From Bacillota bacterium (GTDB lineage: Bacteria > Bacillota > Clostridia > Acetivibrionales > DSM-1351), in contig JAEWSZ010000002.1 in NCBI GenBank assembly GCA_023397905.1, positions 21,342-85,341 on the forward strand: a DNA stretch of 64,000 nucleotides, written 5' to 3'. A program made the translations under genes and the position numbers. The notes under the pieces were generated by a model. It saw only the letters and a program-made list of their open reading frames with translations. It was not told the origin of the DNA and searched no databases. Of the stretch, positions 8,771-16,513 are shown piece after piece. Within the stretch, counting starts at the first letter, position 1. Every line of letters starts with the position of its first letter.

Positions 8771-9730
8771 ATGAAGAAAAAAATACTTGTTACCGCAACC
8801 AATTATTCAAAGCTTTGCGCCGGGGCAAAAGCGCTTCTTGAGAGCGAAGGCTTTGAAATTATTGAAAATACATTTGGCAGGCCTATGACTTTTGAAGAAC
8901 TGAAGGAGAGGGTGGGAGATATATCCGGAGTGGTTGCCGGAGTAGATACCTGGAATGAGGCGGTTTTTGAGCTGGCACCTCACCTGAAAATAATCGGCCG
9001 TTTTGGGATAGGCGTGGACAATATTGATATGGCCGAAGCTAAAAAGCACGGCATAAAGGTCATGAATGCCCGGGCAATAAACAGCGATTCGGTGGCTGAG
9101 TGCACCATAGGGCTTATTCTGGCCGTATTGAGAAACCTGATAAATCTTGACCGTTCAACACGGCAGGGAAAGTGGGAAAGGTATGTGGGAAACACCATAA
9201 GAGGCAAGAAAATAGGTCTGGTAGGCTTTGGCGCCATTGCCCAGTATACCGCAAAGCTACTTTCAGCCTTTGAAACTGAAGTATATGCCTATGATGTATA
9301 TCCGAATCATGAAGCTGCCCGGAAGCTGGGCGTTACCATGACTGATCTGGATACAATTATAAAACAGAGCGACATAATTACACTGCATGTCCCATGCACT
9401 CCGGAAACAACGGGATTGTTCGGCAGCAGAGAGTTTGAAATGATGAAGGACACCGCAATCATAGTCAATGTTGCAAGGGGCCCCGTAATAGATGAAAAAG
9501 CTCTTTACACAGCCTTGAAGGAAAGAAAGATCGCAGGAGCCGGTCTGGATGTATATGAAATAGAACCGGTCAAAGCAGACAATCCTCTTTTTAAACTGGA
9601 TAATGTGGTCTGCCTCCCTCACAGTGCGGCCGAGACCTATGAAACCTATGAAGCGGTGGGAATGGCCACTGCCCAGGCTATCATAGATGTCATGGGGGGA
9701 AAGGAACCGATTAACTGGTTGAACAGGTAG
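8771..9730 (+). CDS. D-2-hydroxyacid dehydrogenase
   Basis: This 319-residue phosphoglycerate-dehydrogenase-like enzyme is paralogous to the truncated gene at the window start. ATG 8771 is preferred over TTG 8762 because GGGAGG (8756-8761) then has a 9-base spacing. The nucleotide-binding GFGAIA (152-157), catalytic Arg236 (NVARGPV), Glu265 (YEIEPV) and His284 (CLPHSA) are all in place. At 319 residues it is the short form, without the ACT or intervening domains of SerA, so serine synthesis is unlikely. It is the last gene of the operon and is followed by a strong stem-loop (9744-9790). The likely role is NAD-linked conversion of a 2-keto/2-hydroxy acid in the same pathway. Confidence 0.9.
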   Translation: MKKKILVTATNYSKLCAGAKALLESEGFEIIENTFGRPMTFEELKERVGDISGVVAGVDTWNEAVFELAPHLKIIGRFGIGVDNIDMAEAKKHGIKVMNARAINSDSVAECTIGLILAVLRNLINLDRSTRQGKWERYVGNTIRGKKIGLVGFGAIAQYTAKLLSAFETEVYAYDVYPNHEAARKLGVTMTDLDTIIKQSDIITLHVPCTPETTGLFGSREFEMMKDTAIIVNVARGPVIDEKALYTALKERKIAGAGLDVYEIEPVKADNPLFKLDNVVCLPHSAAETYETYEAVGMATAQAIIDVMGGKEPINWLNR

Positions 9731-9743
9731 AAACTAACGTATT

Positions 9744-9790
9744 TTCAAATTAAGAGGACGCCATTAATTTGGCCATTCTCTTAATTTGAA
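9744..9790 (+). terminator. Operon-end stem-loop
   Basis: TTCAAATTAAGAG (9744-9756) and CTCTTAATTTGAA (9778-9790) form a 13-bp perfect stem shortly after the last gene of the first operon. A T-run is lacking on the plus strand. Termination is therefore plausible from position rather than proven. Confidence 0.55.
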
Positions 9791-9837
9791 CGATGCAGGC
9801 TCTGTATAGTTGTCTCTTTTACAGATTCACTGTCGTG

Positions 9838-9905
9838 AAGTCAATTGCGGTTGAACCCTTTGCCTTCAGAGTGAAGGCGGCTTTCAGCCGATTGTAATTT
9901 ACTTT
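9838..9905. repeat. Dispersed intergenic hairpin, copy A
   Basis: It begins AAGTCAATTGCGGTTGAA and folds on itself: GGTTGAA pairs with TTCAGCC, and GCCTTCA pairs with TGAAGGC inside. The first 30 bases match those of copy C (53535-53564) at 26 positions. It lies between the ends of the convergent operon and aldolase genes and overlaps the final codons of the latter, so it may also help stop transcription. Confidence 0.6.
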
Positions 9906-10744
9906 GCAAATGTTCTCAGCAGCTTTATTTTATGTCTTGCAATATCTATGACACATTGCCTGGCCGATCCCATAGCATCCCTCAGGGGAATGTCAGGGCC
10001 GGACTCTTCAAAAGCTCTCATGAGGCCCTGGTTATATGCGATAACAAGATCGGTTCCGATATTGATTTTTGCAACGCCCAACCTTACAATTTCTACAATA
10101 TCCTCGTCCGGTGTATTTGAACCGCCATGAACAACTGTTGGTACTCCTATTTTTTTTACGATTTTTCCGACTAAATTAAAATCGATTACCGGCTTGGAGG
10201 AATAAATACCGTGAGCAGTTCCTACAGAAACTGCGAGGGCATCAACGCCTGTCTTTTTTACAAATTCCTCCGCCATATCCGGATCGGTTAAACCTGAGTT
10301 TCTTACATCTTCCGAAGCCTGGGCGTCAAATATTTTCCCCAGCTCCGCTTCTACGGATACACCTCTTAAATGCGCATATTTTACAACTTCAACTGTGGTG
10401 CGTACATTTTCATTAAAATCATCGCCGGATAAATCAATCATGACACCGGTGAAGCCGGCATCAATACAGCTTTTTGCCTGTTCAAAGGAATTGCCGTGGT
10501 CAAGGCTTAAAGAGACTGGAACCGAACAGTGAGCCGCTGCCGTGCCTGTCATGGCAGTCATAAAATCTACACCTGCATATTCGAGATCGGCATGATAAAG
10601 CTGGACAATAAGCGGAGATTGCTCGAGATTTGCCGCCTGGGTAATTGCCTGGACGGTTTCCATGTTTGCGACATTGAGAGCGGGTACTGCATAGCCTCCT
10701 GCTTGTGCTTGCCGGAGCATCTCGGAAAAAGGTACAAGTTTCAT
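9899..10744 (-). CDS. Class II ketose-bisphosphate aldolase (FbaA/GatY/KbaY family)
   Basis: This 281-residue zinc aldolase starts at ATG 10744 on the minus strand behind AGGAGGG. The zinc and active-site residues are seen in LSLDHGNSF, EAELGKI, VGTAHGIY and VVHGGSNT; this family cleaves fructose- or tagatose-bisphosphates to DHAP and an aldehyde. The fructose versus tagatose choice cannot be made by eye. The gene is convergent with the first operon and divergent from the kinase operon at 11099. It is likely controlled from the AT-rich region 10745-11098. It could process the phosphorylated ketose made by either flanking kinase set. Confidence 0.88.
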   Translation of the reverse strand: MKLVPFSEMLRQAQAGGYAVPALNVANMETVQAITQAANLEQSPLIVQLYHADLEYAGVDFMTAMTGTAAAHCSVPVSLSLDHGNSFEQAKSCIDAGFTGVMIDLSGDDFNENVRTTVEVVKYAHLRGVSVEAELGKIFDAQASEDVRNSGLTDPDMAEEFVKKTGVDALAVSVGTAHGIYSSKPVIDFNLVGKIVKKIGVPTVVHGGSNTPDEDIVEIVRLGVAKINIGTDLVIAYNQGLMRAFEESGPDIPLRDAMGSARQCVIDIARHKIKLLRTFAK

Positions 10745-11098
10745 AAAGAACCCTCCTAAAAAATAATTTTGTCGTTTTAGATGTAAATATTAGTAATGAT
10801 TAAATAAAATATTTGAAATAATATGTAAATATATTGCATATTATTTCTTTTTAGATAAAATTATTTTGATATAGTGTATTGATTAACTAATATTGTTTAT
10901 ATTTTAACATGTAAATTGTGCAAATTCAACTAAAAATAAATCAAAAAAATAATAATTTATATTTTGCGGATTTCATATTGACATTATTTTTTAATTGAAG
11001 TAAGCTTGATTTATCGAAAACGAAATAATTAATTATAAGTAATGCAATAGTTTCAAAAATAAAGTAATAATTTATAACTTTTGTAAAGGATGGCACTT
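10745..11098. promoter_or_regulatory. AT-rich divergent control region
   Basis: These 354 bases between divergent genes hold no coding frame. An interrupted palindrome, GAAATAATATG (10815-10825) and CATATTATTTC (10837-10847), has perfect 11-bp arms whose centres lie 22 bases apart, two helical turns. TTGACA at 10978-10983 is a consensus -35 for the rightward operon, but the -10 at 17-base spacing is weak (TAAGCT). On the minus strand TTTACA and a TATTTA box at 17-base spacing overlap the palindrome. The ROK repressor at 18023-19237 is the obvious candidate ligand; that is inference. Confidence 0.5.
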
Positions 11099-12580
11099 AT
11101 GGGCGGAAAGAGATACTGTGTTGCAATTGATCTGGGAGCCAGCGGCGGAAAAATGTCAAAGGTGGTATTTGATGGGGAATCAATTAATATTGATAATTGC
11201 ATTAAATTTGACAATGTACCTGTCAGCATTAATAACAATTTGTACTGGGATTTGTTTGATCTTTATAAAAGCATAATCAAGGGACTAACCGCTTTTGCCG
11301 CCGAGGAGGGAGAAATAGAATCCATAGGGATCGATACCTGGGGGGCTACATATGGGTTTCTGGATAAAAAGGGGAGGCTGGCGGAACCTGTTTTTCACTA
11401 CAGGGATATGAGAACGGAAACGGCATTGGAAGATATGTACCAGAAAGTATCGCAGAGAGATATATTTGACCTGACCGGCTGCCAATGTGCAAGAAGCTAT
11501 ACTCTGCCGCAACTTTTTGCAAGTGTGGATCAACATGACACTGTATTGGATACTGCCGATAAGATGCTGTTTTTACCGGATTTGCTCAGTTACTTTTTGT
11601 GCGGTGTAAAAACAACCGAAAGGACCATAGCAGGTACTTCGGCCCTGCTGGATAATTCACAGGAAGGATGGAGTTTTGAATTACTGAAAAAATTTGATAT
11701 TCCTGCAAATTTATTTACTGAAATAGTGGAGGCGGGGACTGTAAAAGGGAACATTACTGAAAAAATAATCAGGGATACGGGAATAAAAAATGCAAAAGTA
11801 GTGGCGGTTGCCTCTCATGACAGTGCTTCTGCGGTAGCTGCAATCCCTGGGTTTGGTGAGAACAATATATACATAAGCATGGGTACCAACATCAGTATGG
11901 GAATTGAAAGTGATACCCCGGGTCTCAGTGATTTATTCTATGGGGGCGGTTTTAAAAATACAGGCGGGCTCATGAAAAAAGTAATAATTTACCGTGATTT
12001 TGCCGCATTTTGGATATTAAATGAACTTCAGTCGGATTGGAGACGCAGAGGTATAGAATACAGCTTCGATCAGATGAACCATATGGCTGAAGGAGCTATG
12101 AACTCATCTTACCTGAATCTGGATGACAAAATATTAAATATGGCAGGCGATGCCATGCAGGACAAGATTGATAAGTATTTGGATATGACAAACCAGCCTG
12201 CATTGCACTCTCACGGGGAATATGTCAGATGTGCTTTTGAAAGTATTGCATTAAAGGTTAAAAATACAGTTGAGGATTTAAAGAAAGCTACCGGCAAAAA
12301 TTTTACCGGAATATATGTAATCAGCGGGGGTTCCCGCAATAAAATGCTTAACCGGTTAATATGCGATGCGGTAAATACGCCGCTTAAGGCGGGATTGCCC
12401 TATGCGACCATAGCGGGCAATGCATTGGCTCAGCTTTATGCAAATGGATATGCAAGCAGCCTTGAACAGTTAAGGGAAATATCAGAAAATTCCTTCGGAA
12501 TGTCTTTATACAAGCCTGAAAAATTAAAAAACTGGGATGAAGCTTTGGAATTTTGTATTCGTATCGGTATTTGCGTTTAA
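11099..12580 (+). CDS. FGGY carbohydrate kinase, rhamnulokinase-like
   Basis: This 493-residue sugar kinase has an FGGY/actin-like ATPase fold. ATG 11099 is chosen because AAAGGA (11085-11090) then has 8-base spacing; ATG 11090 overlaps that site. The N-terminal VAIDLGASGGKM, SIGIDTWGATYGFLD and VFHYRDMRTE resemble RhaB rhamnulokinase signatures, and GVYVISGG-like ISGGSRNKMLNR near the C-terminus is the adenosine-side loop. RhaB-type enzymes phosphorylate L-rhamnulose, L-fuculose or related ketoses at O1. The next gene is a FucA/RhaD-type aldolase, the expected next step. No isomerase gene is in the operon, so the ketose must come from elsewhere or be taken up as such. Confidence 0.88.
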   Translation: MGGKRYCVAIDLGASGGKMSKVVFDGESINIDNCIKFDNVPVSINNNLYWDLFDLYKSIIKGLTAFAAEEGEIESIGIDTWGATYGFLDKKGRLAEPVFHYRDMRTETALEDMYQKVSQRDIFDLTGCQCARSYTLPQLFASVDQHDTVLDTADKMLFLPDLLSYFLCGVKTTERTIAGTSALLDNSQEGWSFELLKKFDIPANLFTEIVEAGTVKGNITEKIIRDTGIKNAKVVAVASHDSASAVAAIPGFGENNIYISMGTNISMGIESDTPGLSDLFYGGGFKNTGGLMKKVIIYRDFAAFWILNELQSDWRRRGIEYSFDQMNHMAEGAMNSSYLNLDDKILNMAGDAMQDKIDKYLDMTNQPALHSHGEYVRCAFESIALKVKNTVEDLKKATGKNFTGIYVISGGSRNKMLNRLICDAVNTPLKAGLPYATIAGNALAQLYANGYASSLEQLREISENSFGMSLYKPEKLKNWDEALEFCIRIGICV

Positions 12581-12622
12581 TTTAAAACGTCAATTATATA
12601 AATTACACAGGAGGATTTAATT

Positions 12623-13240
12623 ATGGATATAAGAGCTGTAAAAGAGATACTTGAAGTGTGTAAAAGACTGGATCAGAGGTGTCTGGTCAATGCTTATGAA
12701 GGGAATGTATCTATAAGGAGAGACGGATTTATTTACATAACTCCAACGGGTAAGAACAAGGCTTTTTTATCTGAGGAAATGATTGCGGTATTTGAAGAAA
12801 ACACGATGGAACAGGTCGGAGGTATTTATCCGGCTTCATCTGAAATGCTTCTGCATACAAATGCATATAAGGTCAGACCGGATGTTATGGGGGTTATTCA
12901 CTGCCATCCTACCATGCTGACGGCATATGCATTGTGCAATAAACCCATAGAGACAAAGGCATACCCTGAAATGATCGGCAATTTCAAAAAGATTGAATGC
13001 GCACCGTACGGAAGGCCGGGAACCGACGAAATATTTGAAGTTGCAAGAGAATATGTGCTGAGAAGCGATATTGTTTTACTGGGCAATCATGGGGTCATAA
13101 CAGTAGGAAAAGATGTTTTTGAGGCCATGAATAAAGTTGAAGCTGCGGAATCCATAGCAAAGGTTCTTTACTACGCTGAAAGGGTCGGTAAGGTTGTTGA
13201 TTTGTCCGACTCGGAAGTAGAAATGTTTTTGGCTAAGTGA
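12623..13240 (+). CDS. Class II aldolase, L-fuculose-phosphate aldolase-like
   Basis: This 205-residue zinc aldolase of the AraD/FucA/RhaD family starts at ATG 12623 behind AGGAGG. The phosphate-binding EGNVS, the catalytic Glu in SSEMLLH, and the zinc histidines in HCHPTML and GNHGVI are all visible. The length fits FucA (about 215) better than the longer RhaD (about 275). The family cleaves ketose-1-phosphates to DHAP and an aldehyde such as L-lactaldehyde. Its position right after a rhamnulokinase-like gene makes kinase then aldolase the likely order. A role as a ribulose-5-phosphate 4-epimerase is possible, as the fold is shared. Confidence 0.85.
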   Translation: MDIRAVKEILEVCKRLDQRCLVNAYEGNVSIRRDGFIYITPTGKNKAFLSEEMIAVFEENTMEQVGGIYPASSEMLLHTNAYKVRPDVMGVIHCHPTMLTAYALCNKPIETKAYPEMIGNFKKIECAPYGRPGTDEIFEVAREYVLRSDIVLLGNHGVITVGKDVFEAMNKVEAAESIAKVLYYAERVGKVVDLSDSEVEMFLAK

Positions 13241-13253
13241 CTAAAGTGATACT

Positions 13254-13269
13254 TACTCTAAAAAGAGTA
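13254..13269 (+). other. Short intercistronic stem-loop
   Basis: TACTCT (13254-13259) pairs with AGAGTA (13264-13269) around a 4-base loop, 41 bases before the binding-protein gene. It is weak and lacks a T-run. Confidence 0.3.
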
Positions 13270-13310
13270 GTAAATAAAAATGTGAAAGCCTAATTAAAGG
13301 AGGATTTGTT

Positions 13311-14666
13311 ATGAAAAGAAACAAATTTTTAGCATTTGTACTTGCCGCGGTATTAGCCGTACCAATGGTATTAAGCGGCTGCGGATCATCTGGCTCAACA
13401 GCGGACGGTACTTCAACATCAGCGGCAGGTACAGGGCAAAGTGCTTCAAAGGAAAAGACGGAAGTCAGTATTTGGACCTGGTCACCTATTCCAAGAACGG
13501 CTCAAAAAATGATTGATTCATATGAGGCAGCAAATCCGGATGTAAAGATCAATTACACCAATTATAATTACAATCCTGAATATCTGGCGGCATTGGCGGC
13601 GGCATCCGCATCGGGCAATATGGCTGATATAGTGGGCTTGCAGCCAGGTTCACTCACACAGCAGTATAGAAGCTATCTGACAGACATAACTCCTTATGCT
13701 GAAAAGTCATGGGGAACAGACTGGAGAGACAAATTTTACAAAGTTGACGTGGATCAGCTGCAATTGGGAAACCCTGCAGATGATAAAGGTACATATATTC
13801 TTCCTATCGAATCGCAGATCATAAACATCTGGTACAATAAGAAAATATTTGAAGAAGTCGGAGCAAAGGTCCCTACGACCTGGGCAGAACTGAAAGATGT
13901 ATCAGCAAAACTGAATGCAAAGAATTATGCGCCGCTTTATTTCGGCGGTGCGGACGGCTGGCAGCACGTTAATGCGTTCCTGATGCTTGCCAACCAATTC
14001 GGAGATGATTTTTACAAGGCGCAGGACGGAAGCGGAAAATGGAATACACCCAATCTGATAAAAGCGCTTGAAGGATATCAGGATATGTATAAGTCAGGTA
14101 TCATGCAGGTGGGAGCACTTTCGAACAATGCTTATCCAGACGGAGTCAACCTGTTTATTTCAGGCAAAGTAGGCATGATGGCTCTGGGATCGTGGTGGAT
14201 GCAGGAATATACGGCAGAAAATCCGGCTCAGAACGTAAAGGATTGGGTATTTGACAATTTCTATCTTCCTGCATACGAAGACGGAGGAACGGCATCACCT
14301 GCTATAGGAGGTGTTGACTTTGGCTATGGCATAAGCAGCAAATGTAAAAATCCCGACGCCGCATGGAAGGTTCTTGAATCATTTGCCGCAGGTGAAGGTA
14401 TACAGCAGGCAGTGAACGATCTGAACAATCTTCCCGCATACAAAGGAATAGAACCAAAGGGAGATATTCCTCAAACTATAAAAGATCAGGTGAGCAAATA
14501 TTCTTCACAGTTGGATACTGCTAAAAATCAAAGAATAGGCGCTCCTGAAGTTGAAAATGCTTTACAGAATGCACTTTCAGGTCTGGCAGCAGGGCAGATG
14601 TCTCCTGAGGAAACTCTGAATAAGGTCCAGAAGGCCCAGGATGAAGTATTGGCAAAAGCCAAATAG
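13311..14666 (+). CDS. Sugar ABC transporter substrate-binding lipoprotein (family 1)
   Basis: This 451-residue lipoprotein starts at ATG 13311 behind AAAGGAGG. The signal peptide begins MKRNKFLAFVLAA and ends in lipobox LSGC, followed by a Ser/Gly/Thr-rich linker. The mature part has the CUT1 binding-protein pattern, including the early phrase EVSIWTWSP. Two permeases follow after a GC-rich stem-loop. With the kinases and aldolase on either side it probably delivers a deoxyhexose, pentose or glycoside carrying one; the exact ligand is not readable. Confidence 0.93.
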   Translation: MKRNKFLAFVLAAVLAVPMVLSGCGSSGSTADGTSTSAAGTGQSASKEKTEVSIWTWSPIPRTAQKMIDSYEAANPDVKINYTNYNYNPEYLAALAAASASGNMADIVGLQPGSLTQQYRSYLTDITPYAEKSWGTDWRDKFYKVDVDQLQLGNPADDKGTYILPIESQIINIWYNKKIFEEVGAKVPTTWAELKDVSAKLNAKNYAPLYFGGADGWQHVNAFLMLANQFGDDFYKAQDGSGKWNTPNLIKALEGYQDMYKSGIMQVGALSNNAYPDGVNLFISGKVGMMALGSWWMQEYTAENPAQNVKDWVFDNFYLPAYEDGGTASPAIGGVDFGYGISSKCKNPDAAWKVLESFAAGEGIQQAVNDLNNLPAYKGIEPKGDIPQTIKDQVSKYSSQLDTAKNQRIGAPEVENALQNALSGLAAGQMSPEETLNKVQKAQDEVLAKAK

Positions 14667-14682
14667 TTTTCATATTCATCAG

Positions 14683-14720
14683 CTGCGGGGCCGGAAAACG
14701 ATTGTTGTCTGGCCCCGCAG
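14683..14720 (+). other. GC-rich stem-loop after binding-protein gene, no U-tract
   Basis: CTGCGGGGCC (14683-14692) pairs perfectly with GGCCCCGCAG (14711-14720). No T-run follows and permease genes continue downstream. It matches the position of the stem-loop at 4177-4218, so a role in mRNA stability or differential expression is likely. Confidence 0.7.
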
Positions 14721-14764
14721 AATTTAAATGTGTTTTAAATTAGAATGTAAAAAGGGGAATGATA

Positions 14765-15673
14765 ATGAAAACAAAATCTGGCATAAGACAATCAGGAATA
14801 TCAGGCTATATATTTTTAGCACCGGCTATAATTTTCTTCATTGTATTTATTGCATATCCTATTCTCTTTATTGGCTATGGCAGCCTTTTCAACTGGTCTA
14901 CTCTATCAAATATGAAATTTGTGGGATTTGAAAATTATGTGAAGCTTTTTCAGGATGAAGTATTTGGGATAACCATAAGAAACAGTCTATACTGGATATT
15001 AATAACCGTTTCGGTTCAAATGCTTTTTGGATTCCTGCTGGCATATGCAATTGAAGAACATTTGACTAAATGTAAATCCTTCTTCAGAACTCTTTTTTTT
15101 ATCCCGGTTGTAACATCGGTAGTAGTAATAGCAATACTGTTTAAAAATATGTTTTCGCCTTATCAGGGGCTTGTTACAAATGCAATATATGCATTAGGTA
15201 TAAAAGGGCCTCTGGATTGGCTGGGAGGAATACACAGTGCAATTTTTGCGGTAATAGCAGTTAATATCTGGGAATGGACGGGCTGGTCAATGCTTTTATA
15301 TGTTGCCGGCCTGTCGCAGATATCGGAAGAAATAAAAGAGGCAGCGGAAATTGACGGAGCAAACGGATTTAAGAAAGTAATATATATTTTTATACCTCAG
15401 CTGGCTTCCGTTCATAAGTCTTTAGTTATGCTTGGTATAATCGGTTCTCTGCAAACATTTGCACTGGTTTATTCCATGACGAGCGGAGGACCGAATTCCG
15501 CCTCTGAAATGCCGGGTACCTACATTTTCAGAATGGGTTTTAAAGTTCAGCAAATGGGATATGCCTCAGCAATATCGGTAATTATACTTTTGATTGCCTT
15601 ATTCTTTACGGTATTTCAGGTTTTAACCATTGGTTCTGGTAACTTTGTCGGTAAAGGAGAGTCTGGGAAATGA
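14765..15673 (+). CDS. Sugar ABC transporter permease (MalF type)
   Basis: This is a 302-residue multi-spanning permease. ATG 14765 is chosen because GGGGA at 14754-14758 would touch the alternative ATG 14759. The EAA loop is seen as IKEAAEIDGANGFKKVIYIF followed by IPQL, and hydrophobic helices fill the rest. The stop overlaps the next permease by four bases (ATGA). It is a component of the importer whose lipoprotein is at 13311-14666. Confidence 0.92.
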   Translation: MKTKSGIRQSGISGYIFLAPAIIFFIVFIAYPILFIGYGSLFNWSTLSNMKFVGFENYVKLFQDEVFGITIRNSLYWILITVSVQMLFGFLLAYAIEEHLTKCKSFFRTLFFIPVVTSVVVIAILFKNMFSPYQGLVTNAIYALGIKGPLDWLGGIHSAIFAVIAVNIWEWTGWSMLLYVAGLSQISEEIKEAAEIDGANGFKKVIYIFIPQLASVHKSLVMLGIIGSLQTFALVYSMTSGGPNSASEMPGTYIFRMGFKVQQMGYASAISVIILLIALFFTVFQVLTIGSGNFVGKGESGK

Positions 15674-16497
15674 GAAAAAACAAGAAAAACTCACAATGGA
15701 AATGGATTCTGGGATTATCGGTTATCGGCTTTATATGGATGGTACCTCTGATATTTATGATAAGCATGTCTTTCAGAACATCAGAAAATGCATTTGAACC
15801 CGTTTTGTTTATAAAACCGTTTGTACTGGATAATTTTAAAACCGTAATAAGTCAAAACCCCTTGTATTTAAATTTTCTCTCAAGTGTTGTTGTAACCGTA
15901 TCTTCGGTTATTATTGTTGCGGCGGTGGCCTCAATGGCAGCTTTTGGGCTGTCCAGGAAAGGGGTGAAATTTAAAAATCTCATTTACAATATGCTCATGA
16001 TAACTCTCATGGTTCCAATAAGCGCGCTTGTTATTCCTTTAACCCAGATAAACAGTTCATTTCACTGGTTAAATAAATTTCAGGGCTTGATATTACCATA
16101 TGCCGCTCTTGGAATTCCTTTCGCCCTCGTAATATTAAAAGGCTTCATGGATTCTTTTCCTGCCGAACTGGAAGATGCGGCAACGGTTGATGGCTGCAAC
16201 GACTACAGGCTCTTTGCAAACATAGTTATACCCACCTTGAAGCCCGGACTGGTGGTCATAATAATATGGCAGTTCCTGACCTCCTGGAATGAATTTTTCC
16301 TTGCACTTGTAACGATAAACGATAAGAATTTAAAAACACTGACATTGATCCCTATGCAGTACCAGGGATTTTATTTCAGCCAGCCGGGATGTCTTTTTGC
16401 AATATTAGTTATTATTTCAATTCCGATGATAGTCTTTTATGCGCTTGTTCAGAAAAATTTCGTAAAGGGTCTGATGAGCGGAGCTGTCAAAGGTTAG
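15670..16497 (+). CDS. Sugar ABC transporter permease (MalG type)
   Basis: This 275-residue partner permease starts at ATG 15670 inside the stop of the preceding gene (ATGA), which implies translational coupling. The EAA loop reads LEDAATVDGCNDYRLFANIV followed by IPTLKPG, and the protein ends GLMSGAVKG, typical for MalG-like subunits. A second sugar kinase follows 16 bases later, so import and phosphorylation are co-transcribed. No ATPase subunit is encoded here. Confidence 0.92.
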   Translation: MRKNKKNSQWKWILGLSVIGFIWMVPLIFMISMSFRTSENAFEPVLFIKPFVLDNFKTVISQNPLYLNFLSSVVVTVSSVIIVAAVASMAAFGLSRKGVKFKNLIYNMLMITLMVPISALVIPLTQINSSFHWLNKFQGLILPYAALGIPFALVILKGFMDSFPAELEDAATVDGCNDYRLFANIVIPTLKPGLVVIIIWQFLTSWNEFFLALVTINDKNLKTLTLIPMQYQGFYFSQPGCLFAILVIISIPMIVFYALVQKNFVKGLMSGAVKG

Positions 16498-16513
16498 AAA
16501 GCAGAGGGATATT

